A stretch of 64,000 nt of DNA from Megasphaera paucivorans (GCF_900103535.1 NZ_FNHQ01000012.1:1-64000); one strand, 5' to 3'. Counted from the first letter of the stretch, positions 51,721 to 61,749 are shown. Program-made: numbers and translations. The notes: a model not told the origin generated them from the letters alone.

Positions 51721-53384
51721 TATATAGATTCCATCATCCCAAATAAATTTCTATCTTCTGAAGCCGTATCCCCGGCTATTTCTAATGCTTTTATAACACG
51801 TGGTATCGCATCCGCTACTTCGCATGGAGAATATCCATATGGCCCATATTTATTATAACAATAATCGCCGGCAGCACCATGTATAAACACACCGGAACAA
51901 GCCGCTGCACACAAATCCGGCATTCCATCATGTGCCGCAAACGCGGCAATCATACCGGTCAGAACATCGCCCATGCCGCCTGCAGCCATTCCTGCATTCC
52001 CTGTCGGATTTACATATACCGTTTGCGCATCAGATGAAACAATAACGGTCGGTGCACCTTTTAAAACAAGCGTCACGTTCCATTCGTGTACAAAATGTTT
52101 AGCGGCTTCAATAACATCTTTTTTTACCTCTGCAATAGAAACACCGCTTAACCGGCTGAATTCAGCAAGATGAGGCGTCATAATAATACGTTTCCCATAT
52201 GGTGAAATAAATTCTTTTTCCGAATGAATAAGATTTAACGCATCCGCATCAATAACAATAGGACACGTCGTGTTTCTGATAACTTCTTGTATAAATGTCT
52301 TCGTTTTCGAGTTTTTCCCCATCCCAGGACCTATAGCGATTACTGTCCATTTTTTAGCTTCTTCTAGAATCTGGAACACATCATTTTCTGAAAATTCGCT
52401 GCCACTGCCAATTCCTCTGACCATGATTTCCGGCAATTTTCCGATGCAATAAGATGCTGTTTGTTCAGGTACCCGAAGAAATATTTTTCCTGCACCTGCC
52501 CGCATGGCTCCGCGGCAAGTCATTAGAGGAGCTCCTATCATATCCCGGCTTCCGCTGACAACAGCAATCGTTCCATGCGTTCCCTTATGACTATCCGGCG
52601 CTCGGGAGCAAAGGACACGTTCGATATCAGCTGTTTCCAGAAGATATGCAGCATTCTGTTCTCGATTTCGCAACAAAGAAACAGGCATCCCAATCGGATC
52701 CCATACAATAGAACCACAGCATTTTTTCCCGGGATAAAACTGCATTCCTCTCTTTAATGCACCAAAAGTTACCGTCATGTCGGCATATATAGGTTCCCCG
52801 GTATGTTCTTCACCATTACCGCTTATTTCTCCCGTGTCAGTATTAACACCCGTGGGAATATCAACAGCAATAACTTTAATTTTCCCATTCTTTGCCGCAT
52901 CATTAATACAGCGCACAAGAAATGTCGCCGGATTATGCAATTGTCCATGAAATCCCGTTCCCACTATGGCATCGACTATGATATCCGTCTCTTTCAAACG
53001 CTGATGCAGCTGTTGGTTATCCTCATTTCCTTCTGCATAATTTTCTATCACACAAGAACCTTCCTCTGCCATGGCATATAACGTCTGCAAATGATAATTT
53101 GCTTCCGTGCTATACGACGCGTCCTTACCTAAAACATACACAAAAACGCGCGCTCCTTCAGCTAGTATATGACGGGCAATGACAAACCCATCGCCTCCGT
53201 TATTTCCTTTTCCGCAAAAAACAATAACCCTTTTGTTATGCCAGCTGATAATCAGATCTTTCGCTTTTTCCACAACAGCATGTCCGGCGTTTTCCATTAA
53301 AACCACTGGTGCAATTTTGTATTTGCCATACATTGCGGTCTGATCCATATGATGCATTTGGTCTGCTGTACATAATTTTTTCAT
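51720..53384 (-). CDS. nnr: Bifunctional NAD(P)H-hydrate epimerase/dehydratase
   Basis: Repairs damaged NAD(P)H. 554 residues: N-terminal YjeF_N epimerase (MDQTAMYGKYKIAPVVLMENAG, FCGKGNNGGDGFVIAR, DAIVGTGFHG, AVDIPTGVNTDTG; about 1-225) and C-terminal ADP-dependent dehydratase of ribokinase fold (SHKGTHGTIAVVSGSRDMIGAP, AIGPGMGK, IDADALNLI, NPTGNAGMAAGGMGDVLTG). Directly follows acpS, the usual order. Confidence 0.95.
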   Translation of the reverse strand: MKKLCTADQMHHMDQTAMYGKYKIAPVVLMENAGHAVVEKAKDLIISWHNKRVIVFCGKGNNGGDGFVIARHILAEGARVFVYVLGKDASYSTEANYHLQTLYAMAEEGSCVIENYAEGNEDNQQLHQRLKETDIIVDAIVGTGFHGQLHNPATFLVRCINDAAKNGKIKVIAVDIPTGVNTDTGEISGNGEEHTGEPIYADMTVTFGALKRGMQFYPGKKCCGSIVWDPIGMPVSLLRNREQNAAYLLETADIERVLCSRAPDSHKGTHGTIAVVSGSRDMIGAPLMTCRGAMRAGAGKIFLRVPEQTASYCIGKLPEIMVRGIGSGSEFSENDVFQILEEAKKWTVIAIGPGMGKNSKTKTFIQEVIRNTTCPIVIDADALNLIHSEKEFISPYGKRIIMTPHLAEFSRLSGVSIAEVKKDVIEAAKHFVHEWNVTLVLKGAPTVIVSSDAQTVYVNPTGNAGMAAGGMGDVLTGMIAAFAAHDGMPDLCAAACSGVFIHGAAGDYCYNKYGPYGYSPCEVADAIPRVIKALEIAGDTASEDRNLFGMMESI

Positions 53385-53405
53385 GTCAAAGCCCCCTGTG
53401 ATTTA

Positions 53406-53771
53406 TTACTCCCACACAACTTGTGCTATCGCATATTCACCATCATGGCTAATAGAAAGTGCCGGCTCATAGTTAGAATGGTCAGCCGCTGCCGCTGCAT
53501 AATAGCCATATAATTTAAAATAAGGTTTTCCTAAATCTGTATGACATATTTCAACATCCGTCCATTTCCCCTGCCGAAATCCAGTACCTAAGGCTTTAAA
53601 AAACGCTTCTTTAGCTGCAAACATAGCCGCCAAAGAAGCATACCGGGATGAACCACGGTTCTGGCAATATGCCAGTTCCTGCTGTGTAAATACTCTTTCC
53701 AGCGACGTTCCGCGGCGAGCAGCCAATTGTTCCATCCTGTTTATTTGTATAATATCCACACCTGCATACAT
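53406..53771 (-). CDS. acpS: Holo-[acyl-carrier-protein] synthase
   Basis: Transfers 4'-phosphopantetheine from CoA to ACP. 121 residues with AGVDIIQINRME (Mg ligand Asp) and AAMFAAKEAFFKALGTGF (Glu and Lys of the active site), ending SISHDGEYAIAQVV. ATG 53771 follows AGGAGGAAAACAT; the longer frame runs through a terminator hairpin and is not used. Confidence 0.95.
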   Translation of the reverse strand: MYAGVDIIQINRMEQLAARRGTSLERVFTQQELAYCQNRGSSRYASLAAMFAAKEAFFKALGTGFRQGKWTDVEICHTDLGKPYFKLYGYYAAAAADHSNYEPALSISHDGEYAIAQVVWE

Positions 53772-53787
53772 ATGTTTTCCTCCTGTA

Positions 53788-53827
53788 AAAAACCGCAATC
53801 CCAATACATATTGAGATTGCGGTTTTT
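53788..53827 (-). terminator. Hairpin between the unknown gene and acpS
   Basis: AAAAACCGCAATC (53788-53800) with GATTGCGGTTTTT (53815-53827), ending in T5 on the minus strand at the edge of the acpS ribosome binding site. It should end lysC-unknown transcripts or attenuate acpS. Confidence 0.75.
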
Positions 53828-53829
53828 GT

Positions 53830-54129
53830 TTACCATTTTTGCTTTCGGATGCACACAGCAAGTCCTTCTAATATCACTCTAAACGTATTAAAAGATATCG
53901 TCAAATCCGGATAAACAGAATTTGCCACTTTATAAGATATCGTAACGCAGCCATTCTGGTAATCATACATCAAACCATGTAAATTGGATTCAAACGTATA
54001 TTTACTAGGCGGTACATTAAACTGCGGCATCCGTTCTTTACGCAGGCCCCGCAGCATCCTGTCTATAAGCGCAGCTTTTGGTACCTCCTGTTTCAACATC
54101 TCTTCGACAAAATTATCTAATACAGACAT
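53830..54129 (-). CDS. Unknown small protein downstream of lysC
   Basis: 99 residues, MSVLDNFVEEMLKQEV..., with LRKERMPQFNVPPSKYTFESNLHG, MYDYQNGCVTISYKVANSVYPDLTISFNTFRVILEGL. Not recognised. Mixed alpha/beta character, no signal, membrane helix or metal motif. ATG 54129 (GAGG 5 bases upstream) lies 7 bases after the lysC stop and the gene ends at a terminator, so it is co-transcribed with lysC. Confidence 0.7.
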   Translation of the reverse strand: MSVLDNFVEEMLKQEVPKAALIDRMLRGLRKERMPQFNVPPSKYTFESNLHGLMYDYQNGCVTISYKVANSVYPDLTISFNTFRVILEGLAVCIRKQKW

Positions 54130-54136
54130 ATGCGCC

Positions 54137-55360
54137 TCAATGTTCATCAAAGAAGCGTGCATGGATGGCCTTTACAGCTTTTTCTACATTTTCTTCGGAA
54201 ATTAAACAGGAAATACTGATTTCTGAAGTAGAGATAATTTCAATATTAATATCATTTTCTCCCAATACACCGAACACGCCGGCAGCAATTCCGGGATGTC
54301 CAGCCATACCAGCACCTACAATAGATACTTTAGCCATTTTATCATCAATAAGGACATTGTTAGCTCCCAATTCCTTGCAAAGATGATCCAGTACTTCCTT
54401 AGCTGCAATCAAGTCCGAACGGGAAATAGTAAAAGTAATATCTGTTTCTCCTTCATTAGCAACCCGGACACTCTGTACAATCATATCCACATCAATATTT
54501 TTATCTGCAAGTTCAGAGAATACTTGATATGCATACCCCGGTTTATTGGGAATGCCTAATACTGTAACTTTTGCTACATTTTTATCATCCGCTACGCCGC
54601 GAATCATATATTGTTTGATTTCCATGGAATATGCCTCCTGAATCATTGTTCCTTGATGGTCATTAAATGTAGAGCGTACATGAATAGGAACATTAAACCG
54701 GCTGCCCATCTCTACTGCCCGTGGCTGCATAACGCCAGCTCCCAATCTCGCCATTTCCAACATTTCACCATATGTAATTTCTTGCATTTTAACAGCAGTA
54801 GGTACAACACGCGGATCCGAAGAATACACTCCATCTACATCTGTATATATTTCACATACATCAGCATTCATAGCGCCTGCAATAGCAACTGCCGTCGTAT
54901 CTGATCCACCGCGGCCCAACGTTGTAATATCGCCTATATCAGTAATTCCTTGGAATCCGGCAACAATAACGATATTGCCGTCGTTCAAAGCATTTAAAAT
55001 ACGGTCTGGCTGTATATCCAGTATACGGCCTTTATTGAATGCGCTGCTTGTAGTAATTCCAGCCTGTGCTCCCGTAAAGGATATCGCCTTATGTCCGGCT
55101 TCTTGAAAAGCCATAGCCATCAGCGCAATAGAAATCTGTTCCCCCACAGAAAGAAGCATATCCATTTCTCGTCCTATAGGTTTACTGGTGACCTCATTAG
55201 CAAGACTCACTAAATCATCGGTAGTATCCCCCATAGCCGAAACAACGATAACAATCTTATCGCCCGGCTGTTCCCCCTTCAAAACACGGTTAACGATAGC
55301 ACGCATCTTGTCAGGTGTCGCTACTGAGCTTCCGCCAAATTTTTTCACTATCAATGCCAA
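54137..55360 (-). CDS. lysC: Aspartate kinase
   Basis: First step to lysine, threonine, methionine and diaminopimelate. 407 residues: LIVKKFGGSSVATPDKM, GFQGITDIGDITTLGRGGSDTTAVAIA, EIYTDVDGVYSSDPR in the kinase domain (1-about 240), then two ACT domains (VTVLGIPNKPGYAYQVFSELADKNIDVDMI and VSIVGAGMAGHPGIAAGVFGVLGENDINIEIISTSEISISC) for feedback control by lysine. TTG 55360 has GAGGG 7 bases upstream and gives the usual N-terminus; the frame extends to 55384. Confidence 0.95.
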   Translation of the reverse strand: MALIVKKFGGSSVATPDKMRAIVNRVLKGEQPGDKIVIVVSAMGDTTDDLVSLANEVTSKPIGREMDMLLSVGEQISIALMAMAFQEAGHKAISFTGAQAGITTSSAFNKGRILDIQPDRILNALNDGNIVIVAGFQGITDIGDITTLGRGGSDTTAVAIAGAMNADVCEIYTDVDGVYSSDPRVVPTAVKMQEITYGEMLEMARLGAGVMQPRAVEMGSRFNVPIHVRSTFNDHQGTMIQEAYSMEIKQYMIRGVADDKNVAKVTVLGIPNKPGYAYQVFSELADKNIDVDMIVQSVRVANEGETDITFTISRSDLIAAKEVLDHLCKELGANNVLIDDKMAKVSIVGAGMAGHPGIAAGVFGVLGENDINIEIISTSEISISCLISEENVEKAVKAIHARFFDEH

Positions 55361-55495
55361 CTTGAATCCCTCACTTTTACACACACCTTCACGTATGCAT
55401 AATTGATATTTTAGTGCTTTTACCCACTTATTACGATAATAGCATGGTATGTACTAAATGTAAAGTAAGAAAAGCCTCTCTTTTATTAAGAAAAA

Positions 55496-55526
55496 ACAGG
55501 CTTTTTGCTTAAAGTAAAAAGCCTGT
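55496..55526 (-). terminator. Terminator of rnpB
   Basis: 11-bp stem ACAGGCTTTTT / AAAAAGCCTGT (55496-55506 with 55516-55526), followed on the minus strand by TTTTTTCTT. Confidence 0.85.
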
Positions 55527-55539
55527 ATCATTCGCAGAT

Positions 55540-55885
55540 GAGTAATCAGTAAGCCGAGTTTTGTTCTGCTTGCGCAGCAGCAATCATCTGTCTAGGCGTA
55601 ACATTACTGTTACGCTCAAGCGACACAACCCGGAAGATCAGCGGGCCGCTTCATCCCTTCCCTATTCGGTCTTGCTCCAGATGGGGTTTGCCTAGCCGGC
55701 AAGTTACCTTACCGCTGGTACGCTCTTACCGCACCGTTCCACCCTTACCACATACGTGGCGGTACACATTTCTGTGGCACTATCCCTAAAGTTGCCTTCG
55801 CCGGACGTTATCCGGCATCCTGCCCTATGGAGCTCGGACTTTCCTCCAATATTCACATACTGGCGATTGCTTTTCATACTCATCC
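55540..55885 (-). ncRNA. rnpB: RNase P RNA (bacterial type A-like)
   Basis: Catalytic RNA that matures tRNA 5' ends. On the minus strand: GGAGGAAAGTCCGAGCTCCA near 55850, GGCAACTTTAGGGATAGTGC, CACAGAAA near 55770, GGTAAGGGTGGAACGGTGCG, GTAAGAGCGTACCAGCG and the 3' CCTAGACAGATGATTGC and AAACTCGGCTTACTGATTAC blocks near 55545. About 345 bases. The open frame at 55704-55919 inside it is a shadow. Confidence 0.95.
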
Positions 55886-55890
55886 CAATT

Positions 55891-55919
55891 AGATTATCAT
55901 AAAATGCCGGTCCGGTCAA
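55891..55919 (-). promoter_or_regulatory. rnpB promoter overlapping the thiE stop codon
   Basis: Minus strand TTGACC (55914-55919), 17-base spacer, TAATCT (55891-55896). The thiE stop TGA (55916-55918) lies inside the -35. Confidence 0.75.
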
Positions 55920-56578
55920 ACAGATTTTTTACTAATTTCAATCAATTCCCGTAAATGAGTTACCGCCGATTTTATGTCTGGCTGTGAAACAATAGCACTA
56001 ATCATAGCAAAAAAGCGAAAACCTTGTTGATACAAACTGCCAATGTTTTCTGTTTCTATCCCGCCAATGGCAACAACCGGAATCGAGCATTTATGTAATG
56101 CATAAGAAACAGCCTCTGCCGTCACAACCGGATTGGCATCTTTTTTTGACTGTGTAGGAAACATAGGTCCAAAACCCACATAATCCGCACCCTCGAGAAC
56201 CGCGGTATGAATCTCTTCAACCGTATTAGTAGATACTCCGATTATCATATCCGGCCCTGCCATCTTACGCGCAATGGCAAGCGGCGCATCATCTTGTCCG
56301 ACATGAATACCATCAGCACCGCAGGCAATTGCCAGATCAACAGAATCATTCATAATAAACGTCACCCCGTGTTGGCGGCACATTTTCGCAATAGCGGTTC
56401 CTTCTGCATACTTTTGACGCCATGTCTTATTCTTCTCACGATATTGAATAGTTTTCACGCCTGCATTTATAACGGCTTCTGCCGTTTCAAGATTATTCCG
56501 GCCCAATGACAGGGACTCTCCTAAAATGGCATACAACGGTTCATTTTTCAGTTGTTCCCTCTGCTTTGTTCTGCTCAT
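55916..56578 (-). CDS. thiE: Thiamine-phosphate synthase
   Basis: Joins the pyrimidine and thiazole halves of thiamine. 220 residues of TIM-barrel fold: GVKTIQYREKNKTWRQKY, FIMNDSVDLAIACGADGIHVGQDD, IIGVSTNTVEEIHTA, ADYVGFGPMFPTQSKKDA and VVAIGGIETENIGSLYQQGF. No other thi gene and no TPP riboswitch are visible nearby, so it may depend on salvaged precursors or distant genes. ATG 56578 follows AAGGAAGAG. Confidence 0.93.
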   Translation of the reverse strand: MSRTKQREQLKNEPLYAILGESLSLGRNNLETAEAVINAGVKTIQYREKNKTWRQKYAEGTAIAKMCRQHGVTFIMNDSVDLAIACGADGIHVGQDDAPLAIARKMAGPDMIIGVSTNTVEEIHTAVLEGADYVGFGPMFPTQSKKDANPVVTAEAVSYALHKCSIPVVAIGGIETENIGSLYQQGFRFFAMISAIVSQPDIKSAVTHLRELIEISKKSV

Positions 56579-56622
56579 GATACTCTTCCTTTCTCTCTGC
56601 AAAAACAATCGTCCTTAGTGTA

Positions 56623-57741
56623 TCAGCAATGCTTAAAAATATCGCAGCTGGTACTATCTTCCTTCCAGACAACCTCCCAATTTCGTTCTATAGAAGCAGC
56701 CTGTAATCTTTGCAGTAAAACAACCATAGACGGCCTTTCTGTGCCAAAATGACCGCCATCAGCAATAACCATGCCTAATTTTACCGCTTCCTGTGCTTCA
56801 TGATACTTCACGTCGCCTGTAAGATACAAATCCGCACCGGCTTGTTTGGCCTGTTTAAGGAAAGAGGCTCCAGCTCCACCGCAAAGAGCTATTTTTTTAA
56901 TCGGCAAGCTTTCATTCCCGGCATAAGACAATATTTGGATATGAAGAATACGCTTTATTTTTCGCAATACGATACGGGTTTCTTCCGGTTCGTTCAGACT
57001 GCCAATACGGCCCAATGCATACGTTTTTCCTTTATTGACCATAGGATATATGTCAAAAGCGGGCTCTTCATAGGGATGAACCATTTTTACAGCGGATACT
57101 ACAAGACTGAGTCTCGATTCGGGAATAATGGTTTCCACACGGATTTCTGCTGTTTTCTCCAATCTGTTGATTGCTCCAATAAAAGGATGTGTCCCTGCCA
57201 AGGGTTTAAACTGTCCTTCACCTGCAACAGAAAACATGCAGTGACTGTATTTTCCTATAAATCCTGCACCGGCTTCTCCCAAAGCCTGCCGTACAATATC
57301 TTCATAGCTGCTGGGAACATATACAACAAACTTATATAACGCTTCTTGCTTTACCGGAATAAGGCCTTCCACATCCTTCAATCCAATTTGCTCCGCCAGT
57401 ATATCATTAACACCGCCCTCGGCACTATCCCAATTTGTATGTGCACTATACACCGCAATATGATGAACCAGGAGTTTTTGCAATAACCGTCCATCATATG
57501 TATCCGTGCGGATAGCTGCAAGTTTGTTAAAAATTACCGGATGATGACTAATAATAAGATCTATATTGTGATGAGCTGCATAATCTACATTTTCCATCGT
57601 TACATCAAGCGTTACCATCGCGGACTGAATCTCATCATCAGGATTTCCCAGCAGCAATCCTGAATTATCCCAAGATTCTGCAAGTTCCGGCGGGGCAAAG
57701 GATTCCATAAGGCGAATTATTTTTCGCAATTGTACAGCCAT
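56623..57741 (-). CDS. Nif3-like dinuclear-metal protein (YqfO type)
   Basis: 372 residues. N- and C-terminal NIF3 halves carry the metal ligands: ESWDNSGLLLGN, DLIISHHPVIF (His-His), VYSAHTNWDSAEGGVND and, at the C-terminus, YLTGDVKYHEAQEA and VIADGGHFGTERPSM. A PII-like insert of about 100 residues (ALYKFVVYVPSSYEDIVRQAL to HPYEEPAFDIYPM) marks the long YqfO form. Proposed GTP cyclohydrolase I type 2 activity is unproven. Overlaps trmK by 25 bases, the usual neighbour. Confidence 0.93.
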   Translation of the reverse strand: MAVQLRKIIRLMESFAPPELAESWDNSGLLLGNPDDEIQSAMVTLDVTMENVDYAAHHNIDLIISHHPVIFNKLAAIRTDTYDGRLLQKLLVHHIAVYSAHTNWDSAEGGVNDILAEQIGLKDVEGLIPVKQEALYKFVVYVPSSYEDIVRQALGEAGAGFIGKYSHCMFSVAGEGQFKPLAGTHPFIGAINRLEKTAEIRVETIIPESRLSLVVSAVKMVHPYEEPAFDIYPMVNKGKTYALGRIGSLNEPEETRIVLRKIKRILHIQILSYAGNESLPIKKIALCGGAGASFLKQAKQAGADLYLTGDVKYHEAQEAVKLGMVIADGGHFGTERPSMVVLLQRLQAASIERNWEVVWKEDSTSCDIFKHC

Positions 57742-58415
57742 TTTATTCCCTCCAATACAGCAATATGTGCTTGAACTTCTTTGATTGGTTCCGTTGCATC
57801 AAATTTACGTTTCTGAAGACCTGCACGTATCACCTCATATTTTTCAATCAACTGACAAATCAACGCCGGCAATAACGGATCTTTTTTTTCCCAATTCACC
57901 GGGCCGATTTCATATTGCCATTCCTCCAAAGGTGCTCGATGTCCCGGGACCGCATATATGACTTCGTATAAATGCTTATCCTCAAAAACAAGCCGTTCTT
58001 CCTCAATATGCCAATCCATTTCATATATATAACGCCGTACGTGAGAAATATCCCGCATCGGCTGAATAATTAAGTAAGACAATGTGCTGCATACCGCGGG
58101 TGCTTCCGACAGCAATTGGCAAATCAACAACCCTCCCATGCCGCAGAAAACAATGCCGTCTACTTCACCCGGCTGGATACACTGCAATCCATTCCCCAAC
58201 CGACAAGAAACACGGTCGAGCAACTCTAATTGGGCAATATGTTCTTTAGCCGCCGCCAGCGGTCCCGGAGCTATATCTACCGCTATAGCCTTCGGAGAAA
58301 TTCCATTGGCACAGGCAATGGCCGGAATATATCCATGATCTGTCCCTATATCGGCAATACGGGTGTTTGGTACCACTAAAGATAATGCTGATGCTAAACG
58401 CTTAGATAACCTCAT
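57717..58415 (-). CDS. trmK: tRNA (adenine22-N1)-methyltransferase
   Basis: About 232 residues of Rossmann methyltransferase: RLASALSLVVPNTRIADIGTDHGYIPA (SAM loop), GNGLQCIQPGEVDGIVFCGMGGLLI and LIIQPMRDISHVRRYIYEMDWHI, then a C-terminal helical hairpin. ATG 58415 follows AGGATGAG; a start at 58424 is possible. The rpoD-trmK-nif3 order is standard; here a tRNA gene and terminator stand between rpoD and trmK. Confidence 0.92.
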   Translation of the reverse strand: MRLSKRLASALSLVVPNTRIADIGTDHGYIPAIACANGISPKAIAVDIAPGPLAAAKEHIAQLELLDRVSCRLGNGLQCIQPGEVDGIVFCGMGGLLICQLLSEAPAVCSTLSYLIIQPMRDISHVRRYIYEMDWHIEEERLVFEDKHLYEVIYAVPGHRAPLEEWQYEIGPVNWEKKDPLLPALICQLIEKYEVIRAGLQKRKFDATEPIKEVQAHIAVLEGIKWLYNCEK

Positions 58416-58445
58416 AGAACTCATCCTGTCTAAAAGTTGGTATCA

Positions 58446-58475
58446 AAAAAGCTATTTCCAGAGGAAATAGCTTCT
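58446..58475 (-). terminator. Terminator after the CAU tRNA
   Basis: GCTATTTCC / GGAAATAGC stem with AGAG loop, followed on the minus strand by TTTTTT; between the tRNA and trmK. Confidence 0.8.
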
Positions 58476-58483
58476 TTTATTCA

Positions 58484-58558
58484 TGGTGGGCCCACCTGGG
58501 ATCGAACCAGGGACCAACCGGTTATGAGCCGGTGGCTCTACCGCTGAGCTATAGGCCC
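58484..58558 (-). tRNA. tRNA with CAU anticodon (Met or lysidine-Ile2), CCA encoded
   Basis: Cloverleaf on the minus strand: acceptor GGGCCTA with TGGGCCC (one wobble), D arm TAGCTCAGCGGTAGAGC, anticodon stem CCGG/CCGG with loop CTCATAA, T arm CCTGGTTCGATCCCAGG, discriminator A and encoded CCA. The CAU anticodon does not separate elongator methionine from isoleucine-2 tRNA modified by TilS. Confidence 0.93.
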
Positions 58559-58589
58559 GGGCCGTAAGGCCATCAAACCTTACTCGAAT

Positions 58590-58618
58590 AGTATACGCTA
58601 ATAACACCGGGCCGTCAA
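58590..58618 (-). promoter_or_regulatory. Promoter of the CAU tRNA
   Basis: Minus strand TTGACG (58613-58618), 17-base spacer, TATACT (58590-58595), immediately after the rpoD stop. Confidence 0.75.
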
Positions 58619-58630
58619 GACTTTAATTTA

Positions 58631-59935
58631 TTATAAAAAATCTTTAATCTTTTCGCGCTTGCCCCAATTACGTAGTTTACTAAGAGCTTTTCCTTCAATT
58701 TGACGAATACGTTCCCGCGTAACATTGAAATGCTGTCCGACTTCTTCTAAGGTACGCGGCCTGCCGTCCTTTAACCCAAAACGAAGATATAGCACTTTAC
58801 GTTCACGTTCCGTAAGACACGAAAATACATCTTCGATTTGTTCTTTCAATAAAATAAAGGAAGCTGCATCATCAGGAGCAACCGCCTCCTGATCTTCAAT
58901 AAAATCACCCAAATGAGAATCTTCTTCCTCCCCGATAGGCGTTTCCAATGAAACCGGCTCCTGTGCAATTTTCATGATTTCCCGCACACGTTCTACAGAA
59001 ATCCCCATTTTATCGGCAATTTCTTCTGGCAGCGGTTCCCGGCCTTTATCCTGCAGCAATTGACGGGAAATTCGGATAAGTTTGTTGATTGTTTCAACCA
59101 TATGTACCGGAATCCGAATGGTTCGTGCTTGATCGGCTATCGCCCGAGTAATTGCCTGTCTGATCCACCATGTAGCATAGGTACTGAACTTATACCCTTT
59201 ACTATAATCAAATTTATCTACAGCTTTTAATAATCCCAGATTCCCTTCCTGAATCAAATCCAGAAACAACATTCCTCGTCCTACATATCGTTTTGCAATA
59301 CTGACAACAAGCCGCAGGTTAGCATCTGTCAGTTTCTTTTTAGCAATAACACCGGCATGAATATCCTCTTGTTCCGCTTCCGGCGCATTTCCTTTTTCAA
59401 TTGCTTTTGCCAGAGAGATTTCTTCATCCGCCGACAACAGTGGTACTCTGCCGATTTCTTTTAAATACATGCGAACCGGATCATCTATATTGACACCTTC
59501 AGGAACTGACAAGTCAACTGTTGACAAATCCGTATCCGATAACTTTTCATTATCTTCTTCATCCAAATCCTCGTTTGGGTTAACCTGATCGACTTCCCCC
59601 AGTATATCAATACCCTTTTCTGCAAATGTTTCATACATTTTATCGATCTGGTCCGGCGTCAACTCATCTTCTTCCATAACATTCATGATTTCAGTATATG
59701 TCAGATTCCCTTTTTTCAGGCCTTCGGTTATTAATTGCTGTATATGAGACACCGCTAATAACTTACGTTCTTCTTCTGTTAATTGTGAGATATCTACTTT
59801 ATTTTTTTTTGATGATTTTTTTTTCGTTGATTTTTTCATAGATTTTGTATTCTTTTTCCCTATAATAGTCTCTGCTTGATCAGCAATATTTATATTTCCG
59901 TCTTTCAATTCCGCTGTTTTCTTCATTTTCACCAT
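58631..59935 (-). CDS. rpoD: Primary sigma factor, sigma-70
   Basis: 434 residues: a lysine-rich N-terminal segment, a sigma region 1.1-like part (about 45-115), then region 1.2 ([22 protein letters not shown]), region 2 ([58 protein letters not shown]), region 3 and region 4 ([15 protein letters not shown] and [29 protein letters not shown]). ATG 59935 has AAGGAG 9 bases upstream; an ATG overlapping the dnaG stop is an alternative. Confidence 0.96.
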   Translation of the reverse strand: MVKMKKTAELKDGNINIADQAETIIGKKNTKSMKKSTKKKSSKKNKVDISQLTEEERKLLAVSHIQQLITEGLKKGNLTYTEIMNVMEEDELTPDQIDKMYETFAEKGIDILGEVDQVNPNEDLDEEDNEKLSDTDLSTVDLSVPEGVNIDDPVRMYLKEIGRVPLLSADEEISLAKAIEKGNAPEAEQEDIHAGVIAKKKLTDANLRLVVSIAKRYVGRGMLFLDLIQEGNLGLLKAVDKFDYSKGYKFSTYATWWIRQAITRAIADQARTIRIPVHMVETINKLIRISRQLLQDKGREPLPEEIADKMGISVERVREIMKIAQEPVSLETPIGEEEDSHLGDFIEDQEAVAPDDAASFILLKEQIEDVFSCLTERERKVLYLRFGLKDGRPRTLEEVGQHFNVTRERIRQIEGKALSKLRNWGKREKIKDFL

Positions 59936-59958
59936 GATGTACAGCTCCTTCCTCCCTT

Positions 59959-61749
59959 TCATGACCACTTCTTCATTTCTTCTTTTATTCGCTTGCATTC
60001 AGTCAATTCTTCAACAAACCGCGTATCACCACTATGGCTGAACGCAGCCGCTTTTTTACTGTGGACTTCATACCGCTTCTGCAATTCTGCTAAGCGGAAC
60101 CGTTTAACATAGTCCATTAATACGGCTTCATCCATAGGAATATCCTGCAGAACCATAATACGAGCCAATTCCTCGGACTCCTCAGGGGTCAATTTCTCTT
60201 GGATGTCCGATTTTGTGTACATCCCTTGGTGTCCATAAACATTCAATAGTATGCGATAAATATTACGGCGTCTTTCATTCATAAAAAATTCTACGTCAAC
60301 TTTAGTTTGAATGCGTTCGCAGGCGTTAGGCTGCTCCATCAAAAAACGAAGTATATTTTCTTCAGCTACAGCCATTGTCCCTTTTCCCCTGGCTGCCATA
60401 TTTTTATCTAAAATGTCCGTAGATACATGGACCTGCAATTGGCCTGCTTCAGGGTGCTGTGCAATATACTTATTGAATTCACTGCGAACAGCGCTTTCAT
60501 CAATTTGAAGTTGTCTTGCTGTTTTCGTTAAAAAGGCTTCCAATATAATGCGATTATCTACAGCTGCCAAAGCCGGTATAATCATTGCCGTTACCGCTGC
60601 TTTTCCTTCCAGCGTGCTGCTGTCATGCTGCTGCATTGCCGTCTGAAGCATGTAATCGAGTACATTCGGAGCCTCGTCAACCGCAGTCCGAAATGCATCG
60701 GGTCCTGCACTGTTAATGTACTCATCAGGGTCTTTCCCCTGCGGCAGTGAAACAACGCGGATACGCATCCCCATACCGCGGACGATTTCCATCGCACGCA
60801 GTGTTGCCTTGCGACCGGCACTATCCATATCATAGGATAAAGTAAGCTCTTTTGCCTGTCGCTGCAGGATACGGGCCTGCTCAATGGTAAAAGAAGTACC
60901 TAAAGAAGCTACGACATTAGAAATTCCTCGGTTATGGGCTGCAATAACATCCATATACCCTTCCACCAGAATAACATTTTGCTGTTCATAAATAGATTTA
61001 TGAGCAACATCCATGGCAAATAAAAGACGGCGCTTATTAAATATAGGCGTTTCCGGAGAATTCAAATACTTTGGCTTGCTCTCATCAAGAACCCGGCCGC
61101 CAAAACCGACGATTCTGCCCCGGCCATCCTTAATGGGGAAAATAACACGATTGCGGAACGCATCATAAAAGCGGCCATTTTTTTCCTTAGCTAAACCCAG
61201 CGTTACCAGCAAAGTACCTGAAATTCCCTTTTTCATAAATGCTTCAGTCAATTTATTCCAGCTATCCGGTGCATACCCCAGCTTAAAATTAAGGATAGTT
61301 GCATCGCTTAAATGCCGTTTATGAAAATAATCCAACCCTGCCTTGCCATAATGTGTCTTTAGCAAACAATTATGATAAAAATTTCCAGCCATTTCGTTCA
61401 CTTCATATAATTGCGCTATTTGCCTGTCTCGTTCAATTTCTTGCGCTGACTTTTCCATGACCGGAAGCGGAATATGCGCTCTTTCCGCTAATCGGGTCAC
61501 CGCTTCACCAAAAGTCAAATTCTCTTTCATCATTATAAATTTAAATACGTCTCCAGAAGCATGGCAACCAAAACAATAAAAAAATCCCTTATCGGAGGCT
61601 ACACTGAAAGAAGCTGTTTTTTCGTTATGGAAAGGACAGCAGGCCCAAAAGTTACGCCCTTGTCGTTTCAGCGAAACATAATCAGATATAACGCTGACAA
61701 TATCATTAGCCTGCCGAACCTGTTCAATAAATTCATTGGAAAACTTCAC
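59959..61749 (-). CDS. dnaG: DNA primase
   Basis: Makes RNA primers for replication. About 596 residues: CHC2 zinc finger ([28 protein letters not shown]), TOPRIM domain ([50 protein letters not shown]) and a C-terminal DnaB-interaction region. GTG 61749 with AGGTGA 5 bases upstream is preferred to the GTG at 61758. First gene of dnaG-rpoD. Confidence 0.96.
   Translation of the reverse strand: MKFSNEFIEQVRQANDIVSVISDYVSLKRQGRNFWACCPFHNEKTASFSVASDKGFFYCFGCHASGDVFKFIMMKENLTFGEAVTRLAERAHIPLPVMEKSAQEIERDRQIAQLYEVNEMAGNFYHNCLLKTHYGKAGLDYFHKRHLSDATILNFKLGYAPDSWNKLTEAFMKKGISGTLLVTLGLAKEKNGRFYDAFRNRVIFPIKDGRGRIVGFGGRVLDESKPKYLNSPETPIFNKRRLLFAMDVAHKSIYEQQNVILVEGYMDVIAAHNRGISNVVASLGTSFTIEQARILQRQAKELTLSYDMDSAGRKATLRAMEIVRGMGMRIRVVSLPQGKDPDEYINSAGPDAFRTAVDEAPNVLDYMLQTAMQQHDSSTLEGKAAVTAMIIPALAAVDNRIILEAFLTKTARQLQIDESAVRSEFNKYIAQHPEAGQLQVHVSTDILDKNMAARGKGTMAVAEENILRFLMEQPNACERIQTKVDVEFFMNERRRNIYRILLNVYGHQGMYTKSDIQEKLTPEESEELARIMVLQDIPMDEAVLMDYVKRFRLAELQKRYEVHSKKAAAFSHSGDTRFVEELTECKRIKEEMKKWS

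Noticed and set aside
55704-55919. 71-codon minus-strand frame
   Set aside because: Lies inside RNase P RNA, whose conserved blocks explain the sequence.
56579-56622. TPP riboswitch before thiE
   Set aside because: Only 44 bases separate thiE from the Nif3-like gene, too short for a THI element, and no conserved blocks are seen.
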